64,000 nucleotides of DNA from positions 186,001 to 250,000 of the forward strand of contig PVNU02000424.1 in the NCBI GenBank assembly GCA_003013855.2. Direction: 5' to 3'. The position numbers and the translations under genes were made by a program. The stretch is from Liriodendron chinense. Taxonomy: Eukaryota > Streptophyta > Magnoliopsida > Magnoliales > Magnoliaceae. The notes beneath the pieces were generated by a model. It saw nothing but the letters and a program-made list of their open reading frames with translations. It ran no database searches and was not told where the DNA came from. The first letter of the stretch is position 1. The number at the start of each line of letters is the position of its first letter. Below are positions 21,099 to 31,882 of this stretch, in pieces.

Positions 21099-22770
21099 CC
21101 TTGGTGGGTCATAGGTAGCCCTTTTCCTTAAAAAAATTCAATTCAATCCCTTTTGAAACAATAGCTGGAAATTCCTAAAGGCACACTTTACACTAGAAAA
21201 ACATGTTAGTAATGACATTGACATAGGATGAGAATCCTTCCAGGATAATGATCCTTTCAGGAATAAAAAATCCTTGTCTCAAATTAGCTTTTGAACGTAA
21301 TGGACAATACTCTCCAGCTTCGTTCCTTAACACTTTCAAACTAAATCCAATCAATCAGTCAAAACATCCTTCCTAATCCTTAAGAATGAGAGGTGATTGT
21401 GTAATGTGTATTTAGATGGCAATGATGTTAAAATTTTCTATTGGTCAAATAATCAAAGGAACTCATGTAGAAAACCACTAAATCAAAGGATTTTAAGTTT
21501 TTCAAAATTAAATTCTTCCTATCTCAGGATCTCATATCCACATAACTCAGATTCATAGAATTTAAGCATTCTAAGAGAGTTTTAAAATCAGAAAATCAGA
21601 AAAAAAATTAAAAATTTGCTTGAAATGTTGCAAAAACGCTAGATTTAGCAGGAATCTCACCTCCTAACTTAAAGTTTACATTATCCTCAATGTACGAACA
21701 TATATAATATGCAACAAGATAAGAGCAATGGCAAAATAAAGGAGAGTGAGTAAGAGAAGTTACCTTAGGTTGTAAAGTAATCAAGTCTAGCTTCTCACAT
21801 GTCTCCATGAGACTTATTCAATCCTAAAATTTTACTTAATGCAGAAAAGTAAACCTAACCTACACACTTTACCTATCTTACATTAGTCAGATCGATCATA
21901 TGATCAAATTTAAGCAAGATCTTCATGAATTTCAACAGATTTCTCATGAGGACCATCAATAGTCCTGCTCGATGATATATATGGGTGCTTGTCATCAATG
22001 AAGTCCAATAGTATTATGCACCATATGCATGAGAAGATGAGATATGATCAGTGAAAAGATATCTCCACAGATTCTGAACTGAGTAATCATTAATCAAATA
22101 TGGGTCCTCCTAGTTAGAATTTTCAATGGGTTGAAGAACCCAAAGTGGTGGAGAGACATTCATCAAATTTTCTTCAATTATAGTTGTTTCTTCCACAATT
22201 TCAAAATTGTACGGTGCCCCCAGAATTAATGGTGGTGAGTTTAAAACAGTGGAAGAAGGCTCGTTGAGCATCGCACTGTGTTTAACAAAATCTCCAACTC
22301 CTTAATCATCTCATCATCAAGATCATCGGAGTAGGCCAAGATTCCTTTAGAAAATCGAGATTTTCAGATGAAGGCTCGTCGTCCTCCCTAAGTGATTGTA
22401 AAAATTCTTCTTTAATGGAAATGAATTCGTCTTCCAAAGAAAGTACTTCGGAGTTGGTGTTAAGCACATCATCTTGAAATGGTTAATCATTTGAAATTTT
22501 CGATTGTGCCAAACCCTCTTCCAAAGAAACAAAATTCTCAATCAGGGAGTCTTCCACAATAGGATTTGCCATGTTAAGGACTAAAAAAGATCGACTTCGG
22601 CTAACTCTCTAGAAAGATATCATCTAGAGATTTATACACATTCTCCCCTTGTGAAGAAGAAACCATAGGCTCATAAGAAATCTCTAAACCCTCATTGTAG
22701 TAAATCACACTATCGGTTTCAGATTTCGTGGAGTCCTCGGGTTCGTCAACTTTATTAACAACTTTTTAAA
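21099..22770 (-). pseudogene. Decayed internal region of the minus-strand retroelement
   Basis: The minus strand from about 22760 to 22270 is homologous to the ORF at 169-552 (VDEPEDS, YNEGL, YEPMVSSS, YKSLDDI) but has many stops and frameshifts. The DNA around 22290-22370 matches 30-90 closely. The remaining 1.1 kb to 21099 is non-coding. Together with the 3' LTR at 10030-10757 this fits one minus-strand element split by the insertion at 11184-21098. No polymerase domain was seen. Confidence 0.45.
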
Positions 22771-23690
22771 TATAAAGCTTTGATAGTTAAATTAGGAAAA
22801 TACGATACATTTTGGATTTAGAACTGCTTACCAAAATATTCCCACATGCATAAAGAGGGAGTACATCTCTCATATAATACACACAACAGGGTTCTCCCTA
22901 TTTCTTCTTTAATATGATTATCTTTATTTTCTTAACTGATTTGTCCTTGCCCTTCATACTAAATTAAGAAATTTTACATAAATGACTTTCTTAATTGAGA
23001 ACTCATCTCAAATGTTAATACCTAACTATTTGTGTTCCCCTTCAGCCTGCGAACCTAGCCTAGGCTTATCTAATGCACTAACGGTCCATGGGTGTAACCT
23101 TAAGGGTTCTTTACTATATTTTTGGTTTGGTTACCCATATATGGACCGTTTATGTTTTAAGTCAACTTAGGTTAAGACATAAGATTTGGGTCCCAGTCTA
23201 CTTCAATGGTTTTAGTCTTAAATCTAACTACGTCTCATCTTAGGGATTCAGGTTTATTTTGGGACAGAAGCAACTTAACTTAATGTCTAGAATTGAGCTA
23301 ATTTTTTTTAAAATAATAATTGGTCATCATGTCCCAATTGCTCAAACCCTAAGCCCATAAATGACACCTTACACATGACAGATATCATCTATTTATACAC
23401 TTAGTATTGCTAAAAAACATGGTTGTGCCTATATAAACATTGGTGGACCTTGTTTGTGCACTTTTCAATGGCATACTAGTGCACCTTATTTTTTCAATTA
23501 CGTAGGTCTTGAATTTAGGTATCAGTTGAGCTTAAAGAAGATGAAAACCAAAGACTCAGGCGGACCTACTACATCAAGGAAGAAGATACAGGTAACTGAG
23601 ATGCCTTGGTGAAGCTTTGAATCTTTAACCAAACCTAAACCCAAACCTCTAGATGACCTAACCCATTAGGTATACTTTTAGTCATCTTAG
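22771..23690. other. Spacer, no gene seen
   Basis: AT-rich sequence with only short ORFs and no recognisable motif. The homology to 1-1134 stops near 22770, so the first half of that ORF is missing here. Confidence 0.4.
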
Positions 23691-25335
23691 ATTGGCCTTA
23701 GGTGTCCCAAAAGATTACTAAAAAAATGGCCAAACAGGTGGCCTTTGCTGCTGAAAAACACAACTCAATCAGCAGTAAGACAGATTTGCCGACTGGTCTT
23801 GGCCTATGGCCGATCGGTCATCAGAGGGAAAAATGGGACATCAACAAACTATATGAAACAACTTGTCCTTGGGCTAATTCGACTGGCCATCCAACTGGTT
23901 GTCCGACTAGTCGGCAGAGGCCATAATTTGGACAGGAACATTTCTTCTATCCAGGCCCTAATTTAACGGGTCATGGCTTAACTACCGATTAGTCATGGAC
24001 CCCTTACGACCGATAGGCAACTAGCTGTTGGCTACCATTTTCTAACCATTGGAACTTTTGTTCTATATATTTGCAGCCCGATTTTTTGGGCCTTGAGAGA
24101 GATTTTAGTGCATTAGAATTCACCCTCATTGTTCATATCATTAGGCTCTAATCCTAAGCATTCCAAGCCATCTTCTCTGTGTTTTATCATAAGATAGAGC
24201 ATTCAAAGCTTATATGAATATAGACTTGATCTCTCTTGACCGTTAGATATTTTAGGCACCTTGACCATAGGTAGATCCTTTGTCTAAATCTCTTTAAAGA
24301 TCCTATTAGGTGAAATTTCTCTAGGCAACCAAATCCTACTAATTGTAGAGAATTCACACCAACTCCTATCACTTTGGGCATCTCAAGAGCATCACATGTG
24401 AGGTGATTGATCAGTGGAGCTGAGGCATTGACGACGCAGCGACAACACGATCTGGGGAGTAAATGAGAGCTGATTGAAGTAAGGGAGAGCGAAGGTCAAA
24501 CAACCCAACAAGACACTGAACAAGGGGATCAATTTGACAAGTTGTCACTTTAGGAGTCCTAGCACTCATTCCTTTTGGTAGGATTGAGTGTGAATTTAAG
24601 GTCGATGGTTATCCTACTTAAAACCATGTAGGGTTGTTTAACGATCCTTGGCACGTTTGCCGGGCCTAAACAAGTCTCCAAGGGGAGCTGCTAACATGAG
24701 TACGTACGCGGAGGTTGGGAGGAACCTATAAACTCTTAGGTTGGGTGGAACCTGTTAAACACCTAGGTTAGGAGATGGACCTTAAAAATCTTCATTCCTA
24801 CTTAAAACCACGTAGGGTTGTTTGATTATCCTTGGCACGTTTGTCGGGCCTAAACAAGTCTCCAAGGGGAGTTGCTAACATGAGTGCGTACGAAGAGGTT
24901 GGGAGGAACCTGTAAACTCCTAGGTTGGGTAGAACATGTTAAACACCTAGGTTGAGAGATGAACCTTGAAAATCTTCATTCAGGTTGAGAGGTGAACTTG
25001 TGCAAAAAACTCCTTGTAAAAGTTGAGAGGTAAACCTGATTTAAAACCTTCATTATAGTGAAATTTGGTGTGCTTAAGGGATGAGTACATGAGCTAGGAG
25101 TGGAGTAGACAAGTAGTCGAATCACTATACATGTTTGTGTTTGAGGTTGTCATCTGAGCTATTTTTATTCTTGCATAGTCTTTAATTATCTATTATATAA
25201 ATGTTGGAATTGATTGTATGTTAAGCATTGATATGTAGATTCTCACACACATCTTGTAGTTTCACTTATAGACTAGTTACTTAGAAGCTATATCTTGTGT
25301 AGTCTAGTTAATTGTACATTGCTTAGAAGCTCATC
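23691..25335 (+). repeat. LTR-like sequence with tandem duplication
   Basis: Imperfect palindromes CCGACTGGTCTTGG, CCGATCGGTC and CCGACTAGTCGG (23785-23915) and ACCGATTAGTC precede a TATA-like CTATATATTTGC at about 24062. Downstream, GTAGACAAGTAGTCGAATC (25108-25126) before CACTATACATGTTTGTGT resembles the 3' end of large Ty1/copia LTRs. Both ends and the target duplication are undetermined and no element protein is adjacent. Confidence 0.4.
24612..24979 (+). repeat. Tandem duplication, 2 x 184 bp
   Basis: Unit 1 at 24612-24795 and unit 2 at 24796-24979 both begin TCCTACTTAAAACCA and end ATCTTCAT. They differ at roughly 10 positions. Smaller AGGTTGGGTGGAACCTG-type repeats occur within and after each unit. 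Confidence 0.85.
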
Positions 25336-25353
25336 ATGTTACATCTTTATAAT

Positions 25354-26290
25354 CTAGAGGCACATATGCCTAGGGCAGGGTGCACATACACTTGACCCTC
25401 CCCCCCATGTGCATGTAAAATTCAACATGCGCCCGAGATCCCCCTCTGATGAGTTTTGTTCCCTTTTGTGGTAAAATAAACAAAGCGTTGGGCCAGAATT
25501 CACCCTAGAGAGTAACATGCGCTTAACCCCTCTCCCATGTGCATGTCCAACCTGACATGCGTCTGGCAATCCCATCCGCTTCACTTTGATTGGCTACGTA
25601 CTCAGAAAATCCAGCTATAAATAGCTCGATCACCATATGACTCTAGGATGACACAATCATAGAGCGACGTGAGCACGACATAAGGCAACATGCGCTTACC
25701 CCCCAGAAAACCCCCGCCTGAGGACTGGAATCCCTTGCCGGAACGAAAGTGCAGAGAGAGAAGGGGAGAAATATCTGGATTTTGGCTAAGTCTGAGAGGA
25801 TACCCCTGCACCACAGTGACATGAGCCTACCCCTAAGGGTGGAGGGCCGGATTTTGGCTAAGTATGGGAGGCAACATGCGCCTGACCCCTCTGAACAACG
25901 CAACATGTGCCTGCCCTCTTTAGGGAAGGCAGATTTTGGTTAAGTCATTGACACATGCACCAAATTTTAGCCAAGTCATTGCCACATGCGCCTGCCCCCT
26001 AGGGATATTCCACATGCACCTGCCCTCTCTGGGGCAGGTTGATTTTTCTAAGGAGGGCAGGTTGATTTTTCTAAGGACTAAACAACATGTGCCTGACAGT
26101 CCACTAAGAGAGCCACATTTGCCTGATAGCTCTGAAAATTCTAAGTACAAAACTCCATGCACTCTCCCCCTCTCTGTCTTGCAACATGCACTTGGAGAAG
26201 TGCCACATGTGCCTGATGTCCCTCCCTGCCCTGGGGACTCCGTGATGTTGCCCACCATCTGTGAGACTTATCTCACTGGTGCCGGATGAT
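25354..26290 (+). repeat. Interspersed ACATGCGCCTGACCCC motif cluster
   Basis: About fourteen variants of ACATGCGCCTG followed by a C-rich run occur at irregular spacing, for example near 25530, 25688, 25872, 25900, 25982, 26012 and 26205. A small direct duplication GCAGGTTGATTTTTCTAAGGA lies at 26033-26076. No ORF here has a recognisable domain. Confidence 0.6.
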
Positions 26291-26369
26291 TTTCGGACAC
26301 AAATTAATGTGACCAAGAGATTCTCTGGTCCCGATTGCTCAACAGACGAGATTAAACCCTAATAATAAA

Positions 26370-26990
26370 AAATATTCACCTAAATGATCAACACTTAGCC
26401 ATTTTTCCAACTCTAAGAAGCGTCCTGGGAATTGCCCTGAAGACGTGGAATTCGACTGATGCTTGAGTGGATTTAGCATCACAATAACCCTAAGTAACTT
26501 AATAAAGTGCCTGATCGATGGTAATCACCTCCATTAACCATTAATAAGCAACAATAAGCAGGCAACGATCTAAGTACTTAGTCATTTTTAGCCCTGGGAA
26601 GTGCCTTGAAGGCATGGAAATCAACTAACACATATCAAAAGCTGGCACGATCTCGCCAATGCCTAAGTGATTGTAGCATCCTTTTCACTTAATACAACTA
26701 AACCGAGCACTTGGACAATGTTAATCCTCAACTCTTATCATCAAACAGTGCGAATAACTGCATATTAGCTTGAGTATTTAGCCATTTTCACGGCCTGAAA
26801 CATCCAACTTAATGCACTACTCTTGCGCTTGCAAAGAAGCACAATACAACACCTAAATGTTTTATCATTTATCTTTCCATGGCAAAGCATTGTTAACTCA
26901 CGATAATTCAATTGAATCAAGCATACACCTAAGGCGATCTAACCTAACTAAGCGCGCATCTAACTCAATATCGCGAACACTTAGCAAAAT
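26370..26990 (+). repeat. Three diverged ~195-bp repeats
   Basis: Each unit starts with a version of CTAAGTACTTAGCCATTTTT (near 26378, 26570 and 26772) and continues with GGAAGTGCC or similar. Later parts of the units diverge. This is probably old LTR-internal tandem repetition. Confidence 0.45.
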
Positions 26991-27887
26991 GTGATATATT
27001 CCCTAGTACGCAAGCATCTAAGCACAACTTTACATTCTATTATAGTTGTCTTGTATCGGAAACCCCCCACTATGAATGCAATGTCTTATAAACCTATATA
27101 TGCATGAGAAAATATTTTATATTGCCCAGATCGAGTGTTAATTAGCAAGAAAGTGCGCAAGGTAAAGAATGCTTCTAAGGGCCGGTCACCAAACTCCAGC
27201 ATCATGCAATATTCATATTGTATCTCTTATATCCATTGTATAAACTCTCTTCAGCCCAGATTAGGGCTCAAGACTAAACAGAAGGGGCTATGCTTACCAC
27301 TAGAAACTATAATCACATAGTTCCATCTCACTACAAATCATTTGTTATGAACTGCTATCTCAAAAATAGTCGATGTACTACCCATCCAAAATGGGATCTG
27401 ATGGTTGAGTTGATCAAGTAGTCGTGATGTGTCTTCTTGCAGTCACTTGTCCACAACGATGATCACTAGCACCATGTTGTGCCACTCGATAGTCTTAGTA
27501 CGTGTCTTCCAACGGTCACCTGTTCACAGCAATAGGAGCGAGCCCAGAGTTCAATGACTTGATTAAAAACCCTGATTGTCTCTCAACTCGGACAAACAAA
27601 AAGAATATGGGACATAAGAATCTAGCTTGTCCAAAATGATGGCTTAGTCCATAACAAATACATCGGTCTCCATGACCATGAACTCAAATACCATAGTCCC
27701 TGATGACTTAGTCTTTTTGCCTTTTAATCAAGGGTGATCAATCATTGATGTAATTAAGGGCTCGTGCCAGTTCACGGCTTGGAATGTACAAGATCTTAGA
27801 ATCTCTTGAATAAAATTTTCCTTGCAATATCTTCTCCTGTGCGTACTTTTGTTAATGCTTGTGATTGTTTATGAATGCTTCCATTAC
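26991..27887. other. Spacer downstream of the FAR1-type ORF
   Basis: No gene found. A short imperfect duplication, GTGTCTTCTTGCAGTCAC and GTGTCTTCCAACGGTCAC, lies near 27431-27520. This would be the 3' side of the minus-strand FAR1-type gene; I see no further FAR1 or transposase sequence in it. Confidence 0.4.
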
Positions 27888-28385
27888 TCAGAACCTCAAA
27901 GCAACAATACACATGAAAATGCCGCCCTCAACTAGGTTGTCGCATTTTCTAGTTTTAATACCATGAATATGTTGTTCAACAAAATTTGAAATTGCCCAGA
28001 CACCACTCTTATTGCGAGTGAAGGCTATATTTGCAGGACATCCCACTCTAGTTGATGGACTACTCCTTATCTTACCCTCTTCTGAACTCTGTCCAACTTG
28101 AGCTTTCGATTTAGTCGTGCCTTTTTTTGAACAACAGACCGTACACCATACGATCTCTCCAGTATAGCCTGACCTTCTCATCTGATTCTTACGGGTGCTA
28201 TACCTAGCATTCCTCATGTAATCACTATAAAATCTGACAACCTCCTCCTCGATATTAAATTCCATTCCTATTCGAGGCTTACATACATCCTCTATGTCGG
28301 GCAGGACAAAACCATCAGTTGTATAACAAATTTCTCTTTCACTTCCTGAAGAAATTCCCACTTCACTCATTGATGAATAATCCAT
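27888..28385 (-). CDS. FAR1-type DNA-binding domain protein, short or partial
   Basis: A 165-residue minus-strand ORF with ATG at 28385. After an acidic, serine-rich start, residues ~38-150 have the FAR1 DNA-binding domain pattern. This includes RIGMEFNIEEEVVRFYSDY, then CTVCCSKKG, then RVGCPANIAF, then WAISNFVEQHIHG; the cysteines and the final His-x-His supply a zinc-binding set. FAR1/FHY3 proteins are plant transcription factors derived from Mutator-like transposases. Full-length relatives continue with a MULE transposase domain and SWIM finger; here the frame stops shortly after the HxH motif and no such domain follows. It may be a short FAR1-related gene, one exon of a longer one, or a truncated copy. 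Confidence 0.65.
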   Translation of the reverse strand: MDYSSMSEVGISSGSEREICYTTDGFVLPDIEDVCKPRIGMEFNIEEEVVRFYSDYMRNARYSTRKNQMRRSGYTGEIVWCTVCCSKKGTTKSKAQVGQSSEEGKIRSSPSTRVGCPANIAFTRNKSGVWAISNFVEQHIHGIKTRKCDNLVEGGIFMCIVALRF

Positions 28386-29559
28386 TGCATGCGTCTAACT
28401 GAAGTAATGCCTTCAATCAGGTGATGGGCCAAATCTAGGTATACAATCAATCAAAGACATATTACAAGTGATAAGTATCAAGTTTATGGGGACAATAAGG
28501 CAACCAATAAATTATAGATGTTAGACAATACTTTTACCAACAGGAACATATGTCTCATAAGGTTCAGAATCACATACATAATTTTCACAACGGACTATTC
28601 TCTATGCGTACATGGAAAATACTAGAAAAAATAAAATGATTCCATAAGTAATGTCTGTAACCACATTGAACATTCATTCACGTGTAGATGATCCCAAAAT
28701 ACAGTATGAACTTAAAGAAATAACCACTAACTTCTACTGTTAATAGGTTATACAATATAACAAATCAGTTGGACAGGAACTGCTCCCACTTGGAGTGTAA
28801 TATTCAGGTTTGATTAATCATTGTCATTCAAAATTCAATGAACTCCCATCGGGCTCATCTAACATATCCAATATAAATGCATATAGTGATGGATCGCTCA
28901 TTGCATCATCATCCAAAACCATCACAATCCGCAGACTCATCCCATTGTGCTCCTTCTTTAGCCTTGCCAAAGCCATCTCCATTTGTTCTATCAAATTGCG
29001 TCGCATATCTTGTGCGCATTGTTTGGGTATTCGAAGTTTCAACACTAGACACAAGGATATCAATCACTCAATGGCACACACTTCCCGATCCCACTCACCC
29101 ATACTTCTAAGCACCAAATAACTATTAGCAGTAGTGCGCGAACCTCGACATGTACTGTCTAGAAATCAGGTTGGGTTCTGACTGCCATATGGTGTGCGCA
29201 GGTCAGGCCGTCATGATCCACGTCGATTGAATGCCATAAATAAGCAATGTTTCAATTTGGAGTTTGATCAGAATAGACACCAGCATTCAAAGTAGAATGG
29301 GTGATAGAATGCACTACCTAATCGACTCTGATGTCCAACGATTCGATTATTTCAATTGTGTCTCTTCTCTTACCCTAAATTATACCCTAAATATCGATTT
29401 TCGATTAACAATGAGAAATAAAAATCCAATCGAATAAATTATATCAAAAGTAAATCAATCCCTTTTGTAATGAAACAAAATAAATCTAATTAGAGAGCCT
29501 TCCTACGCGATGGTTGAAACAGAAATTCCATTCAGATTGGGAAAATAAGATGATATAAT
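28386..29559 (-). other. Possible intron or 5' region of the FAR1-type gene
   Basis: No convincing coding sequence. The ORF at 28824-29063 starts with TTG and is probably chance. The stretch separates the FAR1 ORF from the pyrimidine-rich leader-like segment at 29560-29760, and 5' UTR introns are common in FAR1-family genes. Splice sites were not assigned. Confidence 0.3.
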
Positions 29560-29633
29560 TATCGCGAGGAGAAGACAGAGAGACCCACAGATCGAGTGGG
29601 CAAGAGCGAGAACGGGGGGGGAGGGGGTTAGAT

Positions 29634-29667
<34 letters not shown>

Positions 29668-29760
29668 AGGTCAGAGCAAGATTGTAAGGGTTCAGAGAGA
29701 CACAAAGGGGGATGGTGGCGTGAATGAATACAATTGGGATTAGGGTTTCCTACTTACGAA
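29560..29760 (-). promoter_or_regulatory. Leader-like segment with telobox, minus strand
   Basis: On the minus strand this reads AAACCCTAATCCC (a telo-box, near 29739-29750). It is followed by a pyrimidine-rich leader with many TCTCTC runs, typical of plant 5' UTRs. It faces the FAR1-type ORF and lies about 50 bases downstream of the solo LTR. Transcription is inferred. Confidence 0.4.
29634..29666. repeat. Poly-G tract of 33 bases
   Basis: An uninterrupted G run (C on the minus strand) inside the leader-like segment, preceded by two shorter G runs. Its length is easily miscalled by sequencing. It could form G-quadruplexes. Confidence 0.8.
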
Positions 29761-30738
29761 TAAACTTTCCATTGAAGTGTCGCCATGATGACAATATATC
29801 ATGTGATACGTGTTCGCTTCCCCAAGTGTAGGGTTGCGATGTAGTAATAAACTCGGTAAGACCGAGGTCGATCCACAGGGAAGGAAGTAAACAATTCAAA
29901 CTATCCTAATAACTAGAATCTTAAGAGGGTTGTGAAATTGGTTTTGAACATAAAATAGAAAATCTGATAATGAAAAGATAACTAGAGCATCAAGGATCCA
30001 CTTATAGCTCTTCTTAGATGCATAATTCGCTATGGTTTCTTACTTTCTCAACTAGAATCGATATTAAGATCTATCTAGTCGGATGATAGAGCTGTTAAAC
30101 CAAACAATCTGTTATATGTAAGTTCAATGCATAGGATTCACTCAATGTAGGCTGAGATGAGCATGCTCAATTGCATAGGTCATTCCCCTTTCCAAAAGGT
30201 CCAGTTCACAATCATAACCATCCTCAAGTCCTGTCACAAGACAAGGCTAGATCATGATTTGAACTTGATTCAAATCACATGCACAATCCATACATATTAC
30301 AGAAAAACAGAAAAATAGAACTTTGGTAGGAAGTTCCTTTATGAAGATCATAGTACTAGAGCGCACTCCGATTCTTCGGATCATACAGGTCTAGACCGTC
30401 ACAAACCAATTAAGCAATTAAGTAATTCTCCCAAACATCCATGAGTCATCATAAGACTAAGAAAAACTACTCAAAAGCTTGTATAAACTTCAAACCATAG
30501 TTCATAATCATGAAAACCAATCTTAAAACCAATAAAACGAATTAAACAATCTAAGAAAACTATAAGGTTCACCTCTTAGCTCTAGCTAAGAGATTAGCTA
30601 ATGAAAAGCATATTAAAAATAAAACTAGAACTAAGAAAAGGAAGAAAAACTAGCTGGAGGAGGCTAGGAAGCCTCCTATGACTTGAACTCCTTGCTCCCC
30701 ACGTCCTTGGTTGCCCTGGAATAGAAGACAACACCTCC

Positions 30739-30748
30739 TTTTATAGTG
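30739..30748 (-). promoter_or_regulatory. TATA box of the solo LTR
   Basis: The minus strand reads CTATAAAAGG, about 0.8 kb downstream of the palindrome array and about 1 kb upstream of the leader-like segment of the FAR1-type gene, in the same orientation. Confidence 0.5.
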
Positions 30749-31525
30749 CAGCAATAGTACAGCAACATAGCAGAATTTGTTTCGCTTGGTACAGCTTAAC
30801 CAATGGTTGGATTGCCTTCGAAATTGATTTATAGCTTCCTTGTAATATGATCTTCCTCATAAATGATTTAGATTTCCAAGATTATCCTCTGAATGGGCCC
30901 ACCAATCACATCACCGACCGCCTCTCAAAATTGCGCACTTCGGGTACCTTCAGAACCAGTCATCTTGCTTCCAACGCTCCGGAGTGTACAGATGTCGGAT
31001 TGATCCCAAATTTTGAAAATTGGTAGAAAACTTACTCCTATACATGATAGATGGATTAGATTGTCCAAAACAATCCCAAAATGTGGTCCGAAAATTAGAA
31101 CAATCAGGGCTTTTATAAACTCTGCGCAGTTGGAGCTTTCTGGATGGTCCATCTTTCTTCAACCGGTACGATCAAACCACACATCCTTTTGATCTGAAAC
31201 TTTGTGGTTATTCATATATGGATGTGGTATAAAATATGGTCAAAGTAGATTCTTCATATCATCAATGATGGGCCACCTGGACTGGCCCAGAGTGAAACAG
31301 CGAAATCTGAAACTTTCTGGACAGTTCGTATTGTTTTGGCCACCACGATCAATCCGTAACTCCGATCGACACGAAACCACTTGGATTAGTTTGGCGTCGA
31401 GCTCCTCTTCGACATGGATGTGTTGGATTTCCAAATATCATTAAGATGGCTTCAGAAAAGTGGTCTGAAAAGTCAGAAACGGGAATGGCCTGCTGTATGC
31501 AATCTGGAGTCTGAAACTTGCATGG

Positions 31526-31631
31526 CCGACCGGTCACGACCGGTCAGATAGGGCTGGCCGACCGGTCATGACCGGTCGAACAAGGCTGGCCTTGCTCCAG
31601 GGAGTGCATCCGACCGGTCATGACCGGTCGG
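31526..31631. repeat. Three near-identical 22-bp palindromes, ACCGGTC type
   Basis: Copies at 31526-31547, 31558-31579 and 31610-31631 have the form CCGACCGGTC-A-T-GACCGGTCGG. The third is a perfect 22-base palindrome. The other two have one to three changes. GGCTGGCC-type linkers separate them. Confidence 0.9.
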
Positions 31632-31882
31632 ACCCAGTTTTGCTTGTTTTTCTTCTTTCTTTTCTTCTCTCCTTCCTCTCTCTTTACTTTCTTCTTTCTT
31701 TGGTCCACCTTGGGCCTTCATCAAAGGCTCCAAATGGCCCCTTTTTGGTCTCTAATTGAGTGAAGTCCGCTCTTATCCCTACAATCACAAAACATGTATT
31801 TGATTAGTCTTTAAATCATGAAAATCTTGTATAATGAGTGATGAATTGGGGTTAGAATATGCACAATATTAAGAGCTCAACA

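Larger units (their letters stand above)
29811..31882 (-). mobile_element. Solo LTR, 2,072 bp, ATACG target duplication
   Basis: TGTTCGCTTCCCC at 29811 and GAGCTCAACA at 31882 give TGTT/AACA termini, with perfect 5-base duplications ATACG at 29806-29810 and 31883-31887. There is no coding content, so it is a recombined solo LTR. The minus orientation is supported by TATAAAAGG on that strand (about 30739-30748) and by the terminal block CGGTCTTACCGAGTTTATTA, which I know from the 3' ends of plant gypsy LTRs. Three 22-base palindromes lie in U3. Fragments of the family occur at 1320-1654, 1655-2207 and 10030-10757. Confidence 0.9.

Noticed and set aside
25354..26316. Several 60-117 codon ORFs rich in Cys and Pro on both strands
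   Set aside because: They follow the ACATGCGCCTG motif repeats; composition and overlap on both strands indicate repeat-driven frames.
28824..29063. 79-codon minus-strand ORF between the FAR1-type ORF and its leader
   Set aside because: It opens with TTG, not ATG, has no recognisable domain, and adjacent frames are closed. It could be a chance frame or part of an exon, but the evidence is too thin.
31526..31631. Regular palindromes considered as a CRISPR-like array
   Set aside because: Only three units, spacers of about 10 and 30 bases, plant nuclear context and presence in an LTR exclude a CRISPR array.
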